Source of the DNA: Duganella callida
GTDB lineage: Bacteria; Pseudomonadota; Gammaproteobacteria; Burkholderiales; Burkholderiaceae_D
Direction: 5' to 3'
DNA: 57,966 nt
NCBI RefSeq assembly: GCF_004614165.1
Contig: NZ_SPVG01000276.1
Coordinates: 1 to 57,966 of the forward strand
Position numbers and translations under genes: made by a program. Shown here in pieces: positions 1-8,181 of this stretch (within the stretch, counting starts at the first letter, position 1; every line of letters begins with the position of its first letter). The notes below the pieces were generated by a model. The model had not been told where the DNA came from, searched no databases, and saw only the letters and a list, made by a program, of their open reading frames with translations.

Positions 1-70
1 ATTGCGTCACGGGCTCTACCGTAGCGGTCGCTACGGTAGAGCCCGTGACGCAATGAAAGACCTGACCCCG
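1..70. repeat. REP-like palindrome, copy 1
   Basis: Positions 1-26 and 29-54 are perfect inverted repeats (26-bp arms, GT loop). They are followed at 55-70 by a flank ending GACCTGACCCCG. The same arm and flank recur at the right window edge, and a relative lies at 7924-8013. It sits 10 nt beyond the stop of the leftward HDOD gene, so it could form a strong hairpin at the 3' end of that transcript. Part of the unit probably lies outside the window. Confidence 0.85.
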
Positions 71-79
71 AACCGCGGA

Positions 80-1369
80 TTAGCGCAGCGCGTCCTGCGC
101 CCATCGGAAGGCGGCTTGGGCAATTGCGGCCAGGCTGTCGATCTCCACCTCCAGCGTCTCGGCGAGCGCCAGCGCCGGCTCGACCTTGTCGCGCTCCAGC
201 AGCAGCACCATGGTCAGATAGGGCTTGTAGACGCCATCCTGCCCCAGCAGCACGTGACGGATGTCATCCGACAAGTGCATCTGGTCGGCCAGTCGCGCCA
301 TCGGCACCCCCAGCAGCACGTCGAACAAGGACAGCAGGCCGACCAGGAACAGTTCGTCACGTTTGGCCTGCGGCAAGGTGCTGCAGGTTTCCAGGAAACG
401 CGCGCGCGTCAGCGCCACTTCCAGCAGCGATTCATCGCGCATGCGGTTGGCGCCGCTCCCCAGCCGGAACATCGAGACCGTCAGGCCGCGGTACAGCTGA
501 TTACGCCCCAGCACCATGAACGCCTGCTGCAGGCTGGTGACCTTGCCAGTGTTGCCGCTGCCCGGCGCGTTGGCCCATTGCAACACCTGGTAGGTCATGC
601 CGGGATCGCGCTTGGCCACCTCTATCATGGCCGGCAATTCGGCATCGGTACGCAGCAGGTTCAGCAGTTCGATCGAGGTCATGCGGCTTTGCTCGATCGT
701 GCCTTCCGGATCGGGCTGGTCGCTGGTGGTCAGGAACGGCCCGAGGAAGTAATCGGCGCCCCATGCCTGGCACATGCGCTGTTCGTCCCAGCTCTGCACG
801 CCGTCGATCGCCAGTTTCAGCGCCGGATGGCGCCGGCGCAGTTGCGTGACCAGGAACTGCAGTTCCGCCAGCGGCAGCTGGCTGAGCTGCAGCAGCACCA
901 GTTCTGCCTGGCTCAGCAGCGCGTCATCGTCCAGCGTGGCGCCGCGCAACGCCACCCTGCAGCCGGCTGCGCGCAAGGCCGTCACCGCGTCGGCCGCGCT
1001 GCGCTCCACCATAAAGATGGTCTGGGCCGCCACCAGCGGCTGATAGAGCTGCCGCGCCACCGCATCCGCGCTCAGCGGCACCAGCGCCAGACGCTGGCGG
1101 GCGAAATCGGCCACGCCCGCGGCCGCCAAGCTGGCCAGCGCCACCGGCTCGGCCAGCGGCTGACGGTCGCCGCCCAGCGGCACGCTGTAACGGTAGCCGC
1201 ACAGTTGCAGATGGGCGTCGACGATTTCGCTACGCACCACCATGGCGTCGGGGTCGCCCGCCGCGGTGGCCGGTGCTTCCGGCGCCGGCGGCGGCGCCTC
1301 GACAGCGGGCGCTACGGCGTCGGCCGGCGCGGGTTCGGATTTCGGTTTTAGAAACGATAACAAGCCCAC
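80..1369 (-). CDS. HDOD/EAL-like signalling protein (YuxH type)
   Basis: About 429 residues. A Pro/Ala-rich N-terminal linker precedes a degenerate EAL-like region and a C-terminal HDOD region (from about residue 230, with the segment SIELLNLLRTDAELPAMIEV). This is the layout of the YuxH-type 'EAL and modified HD-GYP' proteins, cytosolic regulators in which both domains have lost obvious catalytic residues; a role in c-di-GMP or stress signalling is inferred. I prefer the GTG at 1369 because GGAGG stands 5 nt upstream of it; a TTG at 1393 would add eight residues. It is transcribed away from the aldo/keto reductase gene, sharing a short divergent spacer, and ends just before the palindrome at 1-70. 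Confidence 0.8.
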   Translation of the reverse strand: MGLLSFLKPKSEPAPADAVAPAVEAPPPAPEAPATAAGDPDAMVVRSEIVDAHLQLCGYRYSVPLGGDRQPLAEPVALASLAAAGVADFARQRLALVPLSADAVARQLYQPLVAAQTIFMVERSAADAVTALRAAGCRVALRGATLDDDALLSQAELVLLQLSQLPLAELQFLVTQLRRRHPALKLAIDGVQSWDEQRMCQAWGADYFLGPFLTTSDQPDPEGTIEQSRMTSIELLNLLRTDAELPAMIEVAKRDPGMTYQVLQWANAPGSGNTGKVTSLQQAFMVLGRNQLYRGLTVSMFRLGSGANRMRDESLLEVALTRARFLETCSTLPQAKRDELFLVGLLSLFDVLLGVPMARLADQMHLSDDIRHVLLGQDGVYKPYLTMVLLLERDKVEPALALAETLEVEIDSLAAIAQAAFRWAQDALR

Positions 1370-1402
1370 GACGCCCTCCGTTCTTTCGTGCAACGATCAT
1401 AC

Positions 1403-1408
1403 TATAAT
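1403..1408 (+). promoter_or_regulatory. candidate -10 box of aldo/keto reductase gene
   Basis: A perfect TATAAT lies 40 nt before the ATG at 1449, in the divergent spacer. The possible -35 (TTCTTT at 1381) is weak. Inference from motif only. Confidence 0.35.
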
Positions 1409-1448
1409 CCTTGCCTGTACTTTAATTTACAACCAGAAAGTGAGACCC

Positions 1449-2360
1449 ATGAGCGACCTGTCCTGCCCTTCCCTCGTCACTTACCCAGGCGGCCTGACGC
1501 TGTCGCGCATCGTCGCCGGCATGTGGCGCCTGAATGAATGGAATCTGACGCCGCAGCAGCGCCTGGGCTGGATCGAGCAGGCGCTGGAGATGGGCGTCAC
1601 CAGCTTCGACCACGCCGACATCTACGGTGGCTACGGCGTCGAGGCGGCCTTCGGCGAGGCGCTGGCGCTGCAGCCGTCGCTGCGCCAGCGCATGCAGATC
1701 GTCAGCAAGTGCGGCATCAAGCTGGTGTCGAATGCGCGGCCGGAACACACCATTCAGCACTATGACACCAGCGCCAGCCACATCATCGCCTCGGCCGAGA
1801 ATTCGCTGAAGCAGCTGCGTACCGATCACCTGGACCTGCTGCTGATCCACCGTCCCGATCCGCTGATGAATTTCGATGAGATCGCCGGCGCCTTCCAGCA
1901 GCTGAAGCAAGCCGGCAAGGTCAGGCACTTCGGCGTGTCCAACTTCAGCCGCCACCAGTTCGAGAGCCTGAACCGCCGCATCGCGCTGGCCACCAACCAG
2001 GTCGAGTTCTCGCCGCTGCACGTGGCGCCGATGTTCGATGAAACCTTCGACGGCCTGCAGGATCTGGGCGTGGCGCCGATGATCTGGTCGCCGCTGGGCG
2101 GCGGCCGCCTGTTCAGCAGCGACGACGCCGCCGGCGCGCGCGTGCGCGCGGTGATCCAGCAGGTGGCCGATGAACTGCAGCGTCCGTTCGGCGCGGTGGT
2201 GTTCGCCTGGATCATGCAGCTGCCCTGCCGTCCGGTGCCGCTGACCGGCAGCGGCCGCATCGAGGCGGTCAAGGAAGCGGTGCAGGCCACCCAGTTCAGC
2301 CTGAGCCGCAGCCAGTGGTTCGAGATCCTGCGCGCCGCGCGCGGTCACGAAGTGGCGTGA
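1449..2360 (+). CDS. aldo/keto reductase (YdhF-like)
   Basis: 303 residues, single AKR barrel. The catalytic tetrad is readable: Asp54 and Tyr59 (FDHADIYGGY), Lys87 (VSKCGIK) and His134 (LLIHRPDP). Length and motif spacing match the E. coli YdhF branch, NADPH-dependent cytosolic reductases of carbonyl compounds with unknown natural substrate. An upstream in-frame extension to 1242 exists but has no ribosome site and runs through the promoter region, so the ATG at 1449 is chosen. The gene ends 4 nt from the convergent pssA stop, leaving no room for separate terminators. Confidence 0.85.
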   Translation: MSDLSCPSLVTYPGGLTLSRIVAGMWRLNEWNLTPQQRLGWIEQALEMGVTSFDHADIYGGYGVEAAFGEALALQPSLRQRMQIVSKCGIKLVSNARPEHTIQHYDTSASHIIASAENSLKQLRTDHLDLLLIHRPDPLMNFDEIAGAFQQLKQAGKVRHFGVSNFSRHQFESLNRRIALATNQVEFSPLHVAPMFDETFDGLQDLGVAPMIWSPLGGGRLFSSDDAAGARVRAVIQQVADELQRPFGAVVFAWIMQLPCRPVPLTGSGRIEAVKEAVQATQFSLSRSQWFEILRAARGHEVA

Positions 2361-2364
2361 CCGA

Positions 2365-3168
2365 TCAGGCGTCCTCGTCGTCGTACACCAGCGGCGGGGC
2401 CACGCCCCGCCAGCCGCTCTTCCAGCCGAGGTTGAGCGCCAGCGTGCCGACGATGTAGACCAGGAAGAACAGCACGAAGTACAGCGCCTGCAGCCAGGCC
2501 AGCAGGCCGAGGTTGATCAGCAGTATGACCAGCGCCGTCCAGCTCTTCTTCTGCTTGGAGCTGGGGAAGCGCACGGTGGACACCATCAGGCTGCCGACCA
2601 CGAACAGCAGCAGCACCACCAGGCCGCCGTGCAGCACCGAGGCGGCCGGATCGGGCCAGGCCACCACCACCGAGGCCACGCAGGCCGCGCCGGCCGTGAT
2701 CGGCATGCCAACGAAGTAACGCGGATCGGTACGGCCCACGTTCACATTGAAGCGCGCCAGCCGCAGCGCGCCGCAGGCGACAAAGAAAAAACTGGCGATG
2801 CCGCCCAGGCGCAGCAGCGTCGGGTAATCGTGGCCGAGGTGGGCGAAGCCGTAGCAATACAGCAGCAGGCCGGGCGCGCAGCCGAAGTTCATCACATCCG
2901 CGATCGAGTCGAGCTGCATGCCGAAATCGGACTGGGTGTTGGTGGCGCGCGCCACCAGCCCGTCCAGCGCGTCGAACACGCCGGCCAGCACCAGCAGCAC
3001 CGCCGCCAGCCGGTAATCGTGCGGCAAGCCGGGCTCCGCGTTGTCGACCGAAATGACGATGCTGCCGAAACCGCAGGCGATCGACATCAGCGTGACCATG
3101 CTGGGCAGGGCGAACTTGGCGCGCTGCATGCGCGCCTGACGGGTGGGCTTCAACTTGGGTGCATTCAT
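2365..3168 (-). CDS. pssA: CDP-diacylglycerol--serine O-phosphatidyltransferase
   Basis: 267 residues from the ATG at 3168. The enzyme transfers phosphatidyl from CDP-diacylglycerol to serine, the committed step to phosphatidylethanolamine, in the inner membrane. The CDP-alcohol phosphotransferase signature is complete: Asp66, Asp69-Gly70, Ala73-Arg74, Gly83, Asp87 and Asp91. Several hydrophobic segments (about 22-42, 55-65, 120-140, 160-190 and two near the C terminus) fit a polytopic protein of the membrane (type II) class. Starts at 3186 or 3231 are possible; none has a strong ribosome site, so the N terminus is uncertain. Confidence 0.88.
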   Translation of the reverse strand: MNAPKLKPTRQARMQRAKFALPSMVTLMSIACGFGSIVISVDNAEPGLPHDYRLAAVLLVLAGVFDALDGLVARATNTQSDFGMQLDSIADVMNFGCAPGLLLYCYGFAHLGHDYPTLLRLGGIASFFFVACGALRLARFNVNVGRTDPRYFVGMPITAGAACVASVVVAWPDPAASVLHGGLVVLLLFVVGSLMVSTVRFPSSKQKKSWTALVILLINLGLLAWLQALYFVLFFLVYIVGTLALNLGWKSGWRGVAPPLVYDDEDA

Positions 3169-3269
3169 GGTTGGCAAGCTTACCATTTTACGCCGCGCCT
3201 GAACTTGTAACGCGTGCGGCGATTTGCGCAAACCGGCTTACAATCGGGACCATGGCACAGGAGTTCATC

Positions 3270-4220
3270 ATGGAGAAATGGCGATTATCCCTGGCGGCGC
3301 TGCTGAGCGCCCTGCTGCTGGCCGCGTGCGGCGGCGGCGGTGGCGACAACAACACGGCCGTCACCGGCACCACCACCACCACGCCGCCCAATCTGACGCA
3401 GGAGCCGGGCGCGCCCACGCTCACCAACAACACCGCCACCGACGGCTACAACTGGCTGAATTACCGCCGCGCCCAGATCGGCCTGTCGGTCCTGACGCGC
3501 AACAGCCAGATCGATGCCGCCGCGCAGGCGCATTCGAACTACCAGCGTCTCAACAACGTCATCACGCACGAGGAAACCCAGGGCTTGCAGGGCTATACCG
3601 GCGACACGCTCAATGACCGCCTTGGCGTGGCCGGCTACAAGCTGACGGCCGGCACCAGTTACGCCGCCGGCGAAGTGATCGCCGCCACCAGCAGCAATTC
3701 CGGCTTCTACCAGGCCGAGGAACTGATCACCGCCATCTACCACCGCTTCGTCATCTTCGAGCCGGTGTTCAAGGAACTGGGCGCGGGGGCCGCGACGGCC
3801 ACCGGCGGCAACACGTACTTCACGGCCGACTTTGCAGTGCGCGGCAGCTATGGCGGCATCGGCAACGGCAAGCTGGTGGCCTATCCCTTCAATGGCCAGA
3901 CCGCCGTGCCGACCAATTTCTTCAGCGACAACGAATCGCCCGATCCGGTGCCGGGCCAGAACGAAGTCGGCTATCCGGTCAGCGTCCACGCCGATCTGGG
4001 ACAGCCGGTGACGGTGCAGAGCTTCACCATCGCCCCGCGCGGCGGCGCGGCGCTGGCGACACGGCTGCTCAGCAGCGCGGCCGGCACCAGCAGCACCGCC
4101 AGCGCGGCGGCGATTGTGCCGCTGACAACTTTGCGCAGCGCTACCATTTACGACGTCAGCTTCACCGGCACGGTGGGCACGACGGCGGTCAGCCGCAGCT
4201 GGTCGTTTACAACCAAATAA
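3270..4220 (+). CDS. CAP/SCP-domain lipoprotein
   Basis: 316 residues. A signal peptide ends in a lipobox (LLAAC), followed by a glycine run and a Thr-rich linker; a CAP (PR-1/SCP) domain spans roughly residues 55-200 with YNWLNYRRAQIGL, NSQIDAAAQAHSNY and late aromatic segments. A C-terminal region of about 110 residues looks like a beta-sandwich. CAP domains in bacteria are mostly secreted proteins of unknown activity. The start is fixed by AGGAG before the ATG. Surface anchoring is inferred from the lipobox; no partner gene is evident. Confidence 0.8.
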   Translation: MEKWRLSLAALLSALLLAACGGGGGDNNTAVTGTTTTTPPNLTQEPGAPTLTNNTATDGYNWLNYRRAQIGLSVLTRNSQIDAAAQAHSNYQRLNNVITHEETQGLQGYTGDTLNDRLGVAGYKLTAGTSYAAGEVIAATSSNSGFYQAEELITAIYHRFVIFEPVFKELGAGAATATGGNTYFTADFAVRGSYGGIGNGKLVAYPFNGQTAVPTNFFSDNESPDPVPGQNEVGYPVSVHADLGQPVTVQSFTIAPRGGAALATRLLSSAAGTSSTASAAAIVPLTTLRSATIYDVSFTGTVGTTAVSRSWSFTTK

Positions 4221-4301
4221 GCCGCCGAATGTTGCAGGATTTTAACTGTGGAAACGGCCGCGTCTGCTATCGTAACGGTAACTTGATCGCGCCATCCGCC
4301 C

Positions 4302-4928
4302 ATGACCATTTCCAGTTCACCGCTTGCCACTGCCGCCGGTGCCGGCCACATCCTCCAGGTGGAAACCGGCTTGCAACAGCTGATGGGCGACCGCGAGCTT
4401 TACCTGCAGATCCTGCGCCGCTTCCGCCAGCGCTACCCCGACAGCGGCTGCGAGGCGCGCAAGGCGCTGACCGAAGGCGAACCCGGCCATGCGCAGCGCA
4501 TCGTCCACACGCTCAAGGGCGCGGCCGGCATGATCGGCGCGCAGCAGGTGTATCTGCTGGCGGCGCAGGTGGAACCGTTGTGCGCCGGACCGGTCAGCGC
4601 CTGGTCGGCGCCGCTGGCCCAGCTGGAGGCAGCCTTGCGCAGCCTGATCGCGGTGATCGACAGCCTGCTGGACGGTGACGGCGGCGCCGTGCTGACGGCG
4701 CCGGCGCCCGCCGCGTCCGCGTCGCCGGTGCCGGAAGCGCGCATGCTGCTGCTGCACCTGTCGCGTCTGCTCGACGAAGGCGACGGCGCGGCCATCGATG
4801 TGCTGGAACAGTCGGCCACGGTGCTGGCGGCCAGTCTGGGGGTGGAGGTGTTTCAGGAAGTCACCGAAGCGGCGCACCAGTTCGATTTTGAAGCGGCGCT
4901 GGCGACCTTGCAGGCGGCAATGCGCTGA
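4302..4928 (+). CDS. Hpt-domain phosphotransfer protein
   Basis: 208 residues. The N-terminal half is a histidine phosphotransfer domain whose phospho-acceptor is His69 in the core VHTLKGAAGMIGA. A Pro/Ala linker (about 130-145) leads to a second helical segment without an obvious phospho-acceptor. Such proteins relay phosphate between a hybrid sensor kinase and a response regulator in the cytoplasm. No kinase or receiver gene is next to it, so the partner must be elsewhere. Confidence 0.8.
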   Translation: MTISSSPLATAAGAGHILQVETGLQQLMGDRELYLQILRRFRQRYPDSGCEARKALTEGEPGHAQRIVHTLKGAAGMIGAQQVYLLAAQVEPLCAGPVSAWSAPLAQLEAALRSLIAVIDSLLDGDGGAVLTAPAPAASASPVPEARMLLLHLSRLLDEGDGAAIDVLEQSATVLAASLGVEVFQEVTEAAHQFDFEAALATLQAAMR

Positions 4929-4933
4929 CGATC

Positions 4934-5137
4934 TCAGCGGGTAAATTCCTTCTCTTCATCGAACGCGTCGGCGCACTCCTTGTCGCAGAAGCGGCGCACG
5001 TTGTCCAATGGCTTTTCGCAGTACCAGCACGCGCCCTTGGGTGGCAGCAGATGGCGCGCGCGTACCGGCGGCGTGGCCGCGGCGGGCGGCGGATGGCTGT
5101 GCCCCTCATCCGTGACGATGTCTTGTGTCGGTTCCAC
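4934..5137 (-). CDS. small zinc-ribbon protein
   Basis: 67 residues with four cysteines in two pairs, CWYC at about 37-40 and CDKEC at about 51-55, typical of a treble-clef or ribbon zinc site; the remainder is a His/Pro-rich N terminus and an acidic tail. Function unknown. The gene converges on the Hpt gene with a 5-nt gap. GGAAAGGAGAG upstream supports the start. Confidence 0.7.
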   Translation of the reverse strand: MEPTQDIVTDEGHSHPPPAAATPPVRARHLLPPKGACWYCEKPLDNVRRFCDKECADAFDEEKEFTR

Positions 5138-5431
5138 GATTCCTCTCCTTTCCAGACCATGCCAGGTGAGTGCAAGATTACTTCAGCGGAATAGCGGCAA
5201 ACATGAGAATTCTCAATGCTTGCACGCCATTGGGACGAATCAATAATAGCAGGTTAGGAGCAGCCGCCGCATCCACCGGCCCGCCAAAAAATCGCCGTCA
5301 AACGACACTTTCGCTGCTTTCCAGAATGGAGAAATTTTTTTCAATGAAAAAGGGCGGGACGATAGTACGGCAGCGTGCGCCGCTGCCCGTATAATCTGTG
5401 CACACTTATCATTCCCATCAGGAAAGCACGC
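5138..5431. promoter_or_regulatory. intergenic region with candidate promoter of the diguanylate cyclase gene
   Basis: No gene seen. A perfect TATAAT at 5390-5395 lies about 37 nt before the cyclase ATG; AGGAAAG precedes the start codon. The middle (around 5280-5350) is unusually AT-rich for this genome. No convincing terminator was seen. Confidence 0.4.
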
Positions 5432-6406
5432 ATGTCCGACTCCGTCCCCGCCCCCTTGTCCGCGCGCGTGCTCGGCCTGGCCAACCTCGGCCTGATCGTA
5501 ATCGATGCCGACCACCGCATCGTCATGTGGAACCAGTGGATGGCCAGCCGTTCCGGCAAATCGTCGCACCGCGTGATCGGCCAGGACTTGTTCGACCTGT
5601 ACGGCGAACTGCGCGGCCAGCGCCTGGAGCATGCGGTGCTGAGCGCGATGCAGAGCAGCCTGCCGCAGACCCTGTCGCCGTCGCTGAATCCGTCGCCATT
5701 CCCGCTGTATCCGGCCGGCACCTGGGGCGGCGAGCGCGTCGAACAGGCGGTGGCGGTAACGCCGTTCAACGAGGGCAAGGAACGCTATTGCCTGATCGAA
5801 GTCAGCGACATCAGCACCATCGTCGGCCGCGAGCGCCAGCTGCGCAGCCAGGCCGAGGCGCTGCGCGCGCAATCGTATGTGGACGGCCTGACCGGCATCG
5901 CCAACCGCCGCCACTTCGACGTCGCGCTGGACCGCGAACTGCGGCGCGCGCTGCGCAACGAAGGCCAGCTGTCGCTGCTGCTGATGGACATCGATTCCTT
6001 CAAAGCCTACAACGACCACTTCGGCCACCAGCAGGGCGACGCCTGCCTGAGCATGGTCGCGGAAGCGTTCGCCTCCATGCTGCAGCGCCCCGCCGACCTG
6101 GCGGCACGCTACGGCGGCGAGGAGTTTGCCGCCGTGCTGCCGGACACCAGCGCCGAACAGGCGGCCGTGCACGCGGAAGCCATCCGCGCGAAAATCGCCT
6201 CGCTCGACATCGGCCACGCGCCGGCGGCCACGCGGCCGCACGTGACCATGAGCATCGGCGTGGCCACCTTCGACAAGGACCAGCTGAACAGTGCCGCCGC
6301 CATGCTGGCCGCGGCCGACAGCTGCCTGTACGCGGCCAAGCGCGCCGGCCGCGACTGCGTCATCGTTTACCGACCACAAGACCACCAACAGGAGACTGCT
6401 GCATGA
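5432..6406 (+). CDS. PAS-GGDEF diguanylate cyclase
   Basis: 324 residues. A PAS-like sensor region (about 10-130, beginning ANLGLIVIDADHRIVMWN) is joined by a short coiled segment to a GGDEF domain. The active-site loop is GGEEF (228-232), and an RxxD inhibitory site (Arg219 to Asp222) stands five residues before it, so this should be an active, product-inhibited cyclase making c-di-GMP from two GTP. No transmembrane segment is seen; the protein is probably cytosolic. The stop overlaps the ATG of the next gene (ATGA), implying coupled translation with the SMP-30-like protein. Confidence 0.9.
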   Translation: MSDSVPAPLSARVLGLANLGLIVIDADHRIVMWNQWMASRSGKSSHRVIGQDLFDLYGELRGQRLEHAVLSAMQSSLPQTLSPSLNPSPFPLYPAGTWGGERVEQAVAVTPFNEGKERYCLIEVSDISTIVGRERQLRSQAEALRAQSYVDGLTGIANRRHFDVALDRELRRALRNEGQLSLLLMDIDSFKAYNDHFGHQQGDACLSMVAEAFASMLQRPADLAARYGGEEFAAVLPDTSAEQAAVHAEAIRAKIASLDIGHAPAATRPHVTMSIGVATFDKDQLNSAAAMLAAADSCLYAAKRAGRDCVIVYRPQDHQQETAA

Positions 6407-7338
6407 AATTACGTCGTATCTTGATCGCCCTGGCTGCCGTGCTGGCCGCCCCGCTTGCCATGTCGGCGCCGGCCGTGTGCAGCGGCAAAGCGCCGTCCGG
6501 CGAGCTGACCGCCACCCGCATCGCCGCCGCCAACTCCAGCCGCGCCACCCAGCTGTACGAAGGCCCGGTATGGATCAAGGATGCGCTGTACTTCTCCGAT
6601 TTCACCTCCGATCCCGGCTTCCCGTCGCGCATCATGAAACTGGACGCCAGCGGCAAGGTCAGCGTGGCGATCGCCGACAGCGGCAGCAACGGTCTGGCGG
6701 TCGATAACGATGGCAACATCCTGGCCGCCACCCACAAGTACAAATCGGTATCGCGCTACACGCTGGACGGCAAGCGCAGCGACGTGGTCAGCCAGTTCAA
6801 CGGCAACGTCTTCAATTCGCCGAACGACATGGCGATGGCGGCCGATGGCACGCTGTACTTCAGCGATCCCGACTTCCAGCGTAGCGCCGCGCCGGGCGGA
6901 CAGGACAAGACCCGCGTCTACCGCGTGGCCAAGGATGGCAAGGTGACCGTGGTGGAAGACACGCTGAAGAACCCGAACGGCGTCTCGCTGTCGCCGAAAG
7001 GGGATGTGCTGTATGTGAACGGCATGGTGGGCGACCACGGCGTGCTGCGCTCGTACGCCATCGTCAACGGCGTGCCGCAGTCGGGCAAGGACTTGGTCGA
7101 GAAGCTGGGCATCCCGGACGGGATGGTGGTGGATTGCTATGGCAACATCTACGTGACCGAGCACACCGACCACCGCCTGCGCGTGTTCACGCCGGCCGGC
7201 AAGCAGATCGCCACCATCAAGGTCGACGCCAACGTCACCAATGCCGCGTTCGGCGGCGCCGACGGCAAGACGCTCTACATCACCGGCGCCGGCGCCGTGT
7301 GGCAACTCAAGCTGGACGTGACCGGTTCGCCGTACTGA
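6403..7338 (+). CDS. secreted SMP-30/gluconolactonase-like protein
   Basis: 311 residues. A signal peptide (KLRRILIALAAVLAAPLAMSA) precedes a six-bladed propeller of the SMP-30/LRE family, with repeating DG-N/G-K strands and the metal-site neighbourhood LKNPNGVSLSP and IPDGMVVD. Family members hydrolyse lactones or act as periplasmic binding propellers; the substrate here cannot be assigned. It begins within the stop of the diguanylate cyclase gene, so both are probably one transcript. Its last 32 nt overlap the 3' end of the opposing DUF2442 gene. Confidence 0.8.
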   Translation: MKLRRILIALAAVLAAPLAMSAPAVCSGKAPSGELTATRIAAANSSRATQLYEGPVWIKDALYFSDFTSDPGFPSRIMKLDASGKVSVAIADSGSNGLAVDNDGNILAATHKYKSVSRYTLDGKRSDVVSQFNGNVFNSPNDMAMAADGTLYFSDPDFQRSAAPGGQDKTRVYRVAKDGKVTVVEDTLKNPNGVSLSPKGDVLYVNGMVGDHGVLRSYAIVNGVPQSGKDLVEKLGIPDGMVVDCYGNIYVTEHTDHRLRVFTPAGKQIATIKVDANVTNAAFGGADGKTLYITGAGAVWQLKLDVTGSPY

Positions 7339-7612
7339 GCAGGTCCGGCAGATAGATATCGGCATCCAGCTGCGGGAAATGGATGCCGAGGCCGCTCGGG
7401 CTGATCTGCGCGTCGCCCAGTTGCTCCGGCCGAGCCGATTCGAGGCCGCGCAGCTCCTGCGGCGCGACGGTGATCTGCTGACCGCTGGACAAAGAGATCA
7501 CCAGACATTCCGCGGTGCGGTCGTAACGCACCGCCAGCGCGGCTGGAAACCTGGCGCGCATCTCGGCGCCGCGCCGGTTGGCGGCGTCGAATTCGGTGTC
7601 AGTAAGGTCCAT
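7307..7612 (-). CDS. DUF2442 protein
   Basis: 101 residues. The core RYDRTAECLVISLSSGQQI and ELRGLESA resembles DUF2442, a small alpha/beta family of unknown function. The start codon lies inside the last codons of the upstream DUF4160 gene (14-nt overlap), so the two are translationally coupled. The 3' end overlaps the opposing SMP-30-like gene. The pairing is discussed under findings. Confidence 0.75.
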   Translation of the reverse strand: MDLTDTEFDAANRRGAEMRARFPAALAVRYDRTAECLVISLSSGQQITVAPQELRGLESARPEQLGDAQISPSGLGIHFPQLDADIYLPDLLSTANRSRPA

Positions 7613-7847
7613 GGACTTTCCTCCATTTCGCGCAGAGTATGGCCACGCTGGGCGCGACTGCCGTCATCAAGCGCCGCAAGTCACTGCGTGAAAAACCATA
7701 ATTCTCGCGCAACGACGGCGGTCCACTCGGACAATGCAAGTCTAACACCGCTTCGTGACCCTGGCCGATCAGATGCACGTGAGCGGGACGATGGTCGTTC
7801 AGAAAAATAGCGACCCGCACGCCCAAAATCGTCATTGCGGTTGGCAT
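7599..7847 (-). CDS. DUF4160 protein
   Basis: 82 residues from the ATG at 7847 (MPTAMTILGVRVAIFLNDH). The motif FLNDHRPAHVHL with its closely spaced histidines is the DUF4160 signature. A longer reading to 7970 would run into the palindrome at 7924-8013 and is rejected. First gene of a two-gene unit with DUF2442. Function unknown; a toxin-antitoxin-like role is only suggested by size and arrangement. Confidence 0.7.
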   Translation of the reverse strand: MPTAMTILGVRVAIFLNDHRPAHVHLIGQGHEAVLDLHCPSGPPSLRENYGFSRSDLRRLMTAVAPSVAILCAKWRKVHGPY

Positions 7848-7923
7848 GGAAGCCCCATGATGAAATCCAGCCCTCATGGTGGCACGGTGCGAAATGTCCT
7901 CTTTGCGCAAAATCACCGGCAAC

Positions 7924-8013
7924 TCCGGGGTCAGTTCTGCCAATCGCACACGAGCTCTACCGTAGCGCACGCTACGGTAGAGCTCGTGTGCGATTGGCAG
8001 AACTGACCCCGGA
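7924..8013. repeat. 90-nt perfect REP-like palindrome, copy 2
   Basis: Arms 7924-7967 and 7970-8013 are perfect 44-bp inverted repeats around a CA loop. The outer part (CCGGGGTCAG) and inner part (CTCTACCGTAGCG) match the copies at the two window ends, while the middle differs. It directly abuts the left attachment site; before the element inserted it would have lain just beyond the mnmE stop codon. Confidence 0.9.
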
Positions 8014-8040
8014 TTTATTTGCCTATGCAGAAGCGGCTGA
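8013..8040. other. attL, duplicated mnmE 3' end
   Basis: Read leftwards it spells the last codons of mnmE through the TAA stop. It matches 20318-20345 at 27 of 28 positions; the mismatch (8021 G versus 20326 T) gives GGC instead of GGA, both Gly. This copy is probably the original chromosomal terminus. Confidence 0.9.
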
Positions 8041-8088
8041 TATCGTATAGAGACCGTGGCTACAGGCTTTCTTACGGAAATCGAAATA

Positions 8089-8111
8089 CTGTGTACTAAC
8101 CTGTGTACTAA
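8089..8111 (+). repeat. paired integrase arm-type repeats, left end
   Basis: CTGTGTACTAA occurs at 8089-8099 and 8101-8111, period 12, followed by AAAAG. The same pair in the same orientation stands near the right end (20186-20208). Position about 50 nt inside attL fits arm-type binding sites of a tyrosine recombinase; binding itself is inferred. Confidence 0.7.
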
Positions 8112-8181
8112 AAAGAAAAAGTGTCCATTCCCGCGCTCACCAGCGCCAGCACACCGCCGACCCGAGTGTATCGGGCCTCGT

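Noticed and set aside
2-1351. 449-codon rightward open frame
   Set aside because: Mirror of the HDOD gene; Gln/His/Arg-rich low-complexity protein without family pattern or ribosome site, as expected opposite a GC-rich gene.
3188-3439. 83-codon leftward frame over the start of the CAP lipoprotein gene
   Set aside because: Covers the signal peptide and lipobox of the well-supported rightward gene; low complexity.
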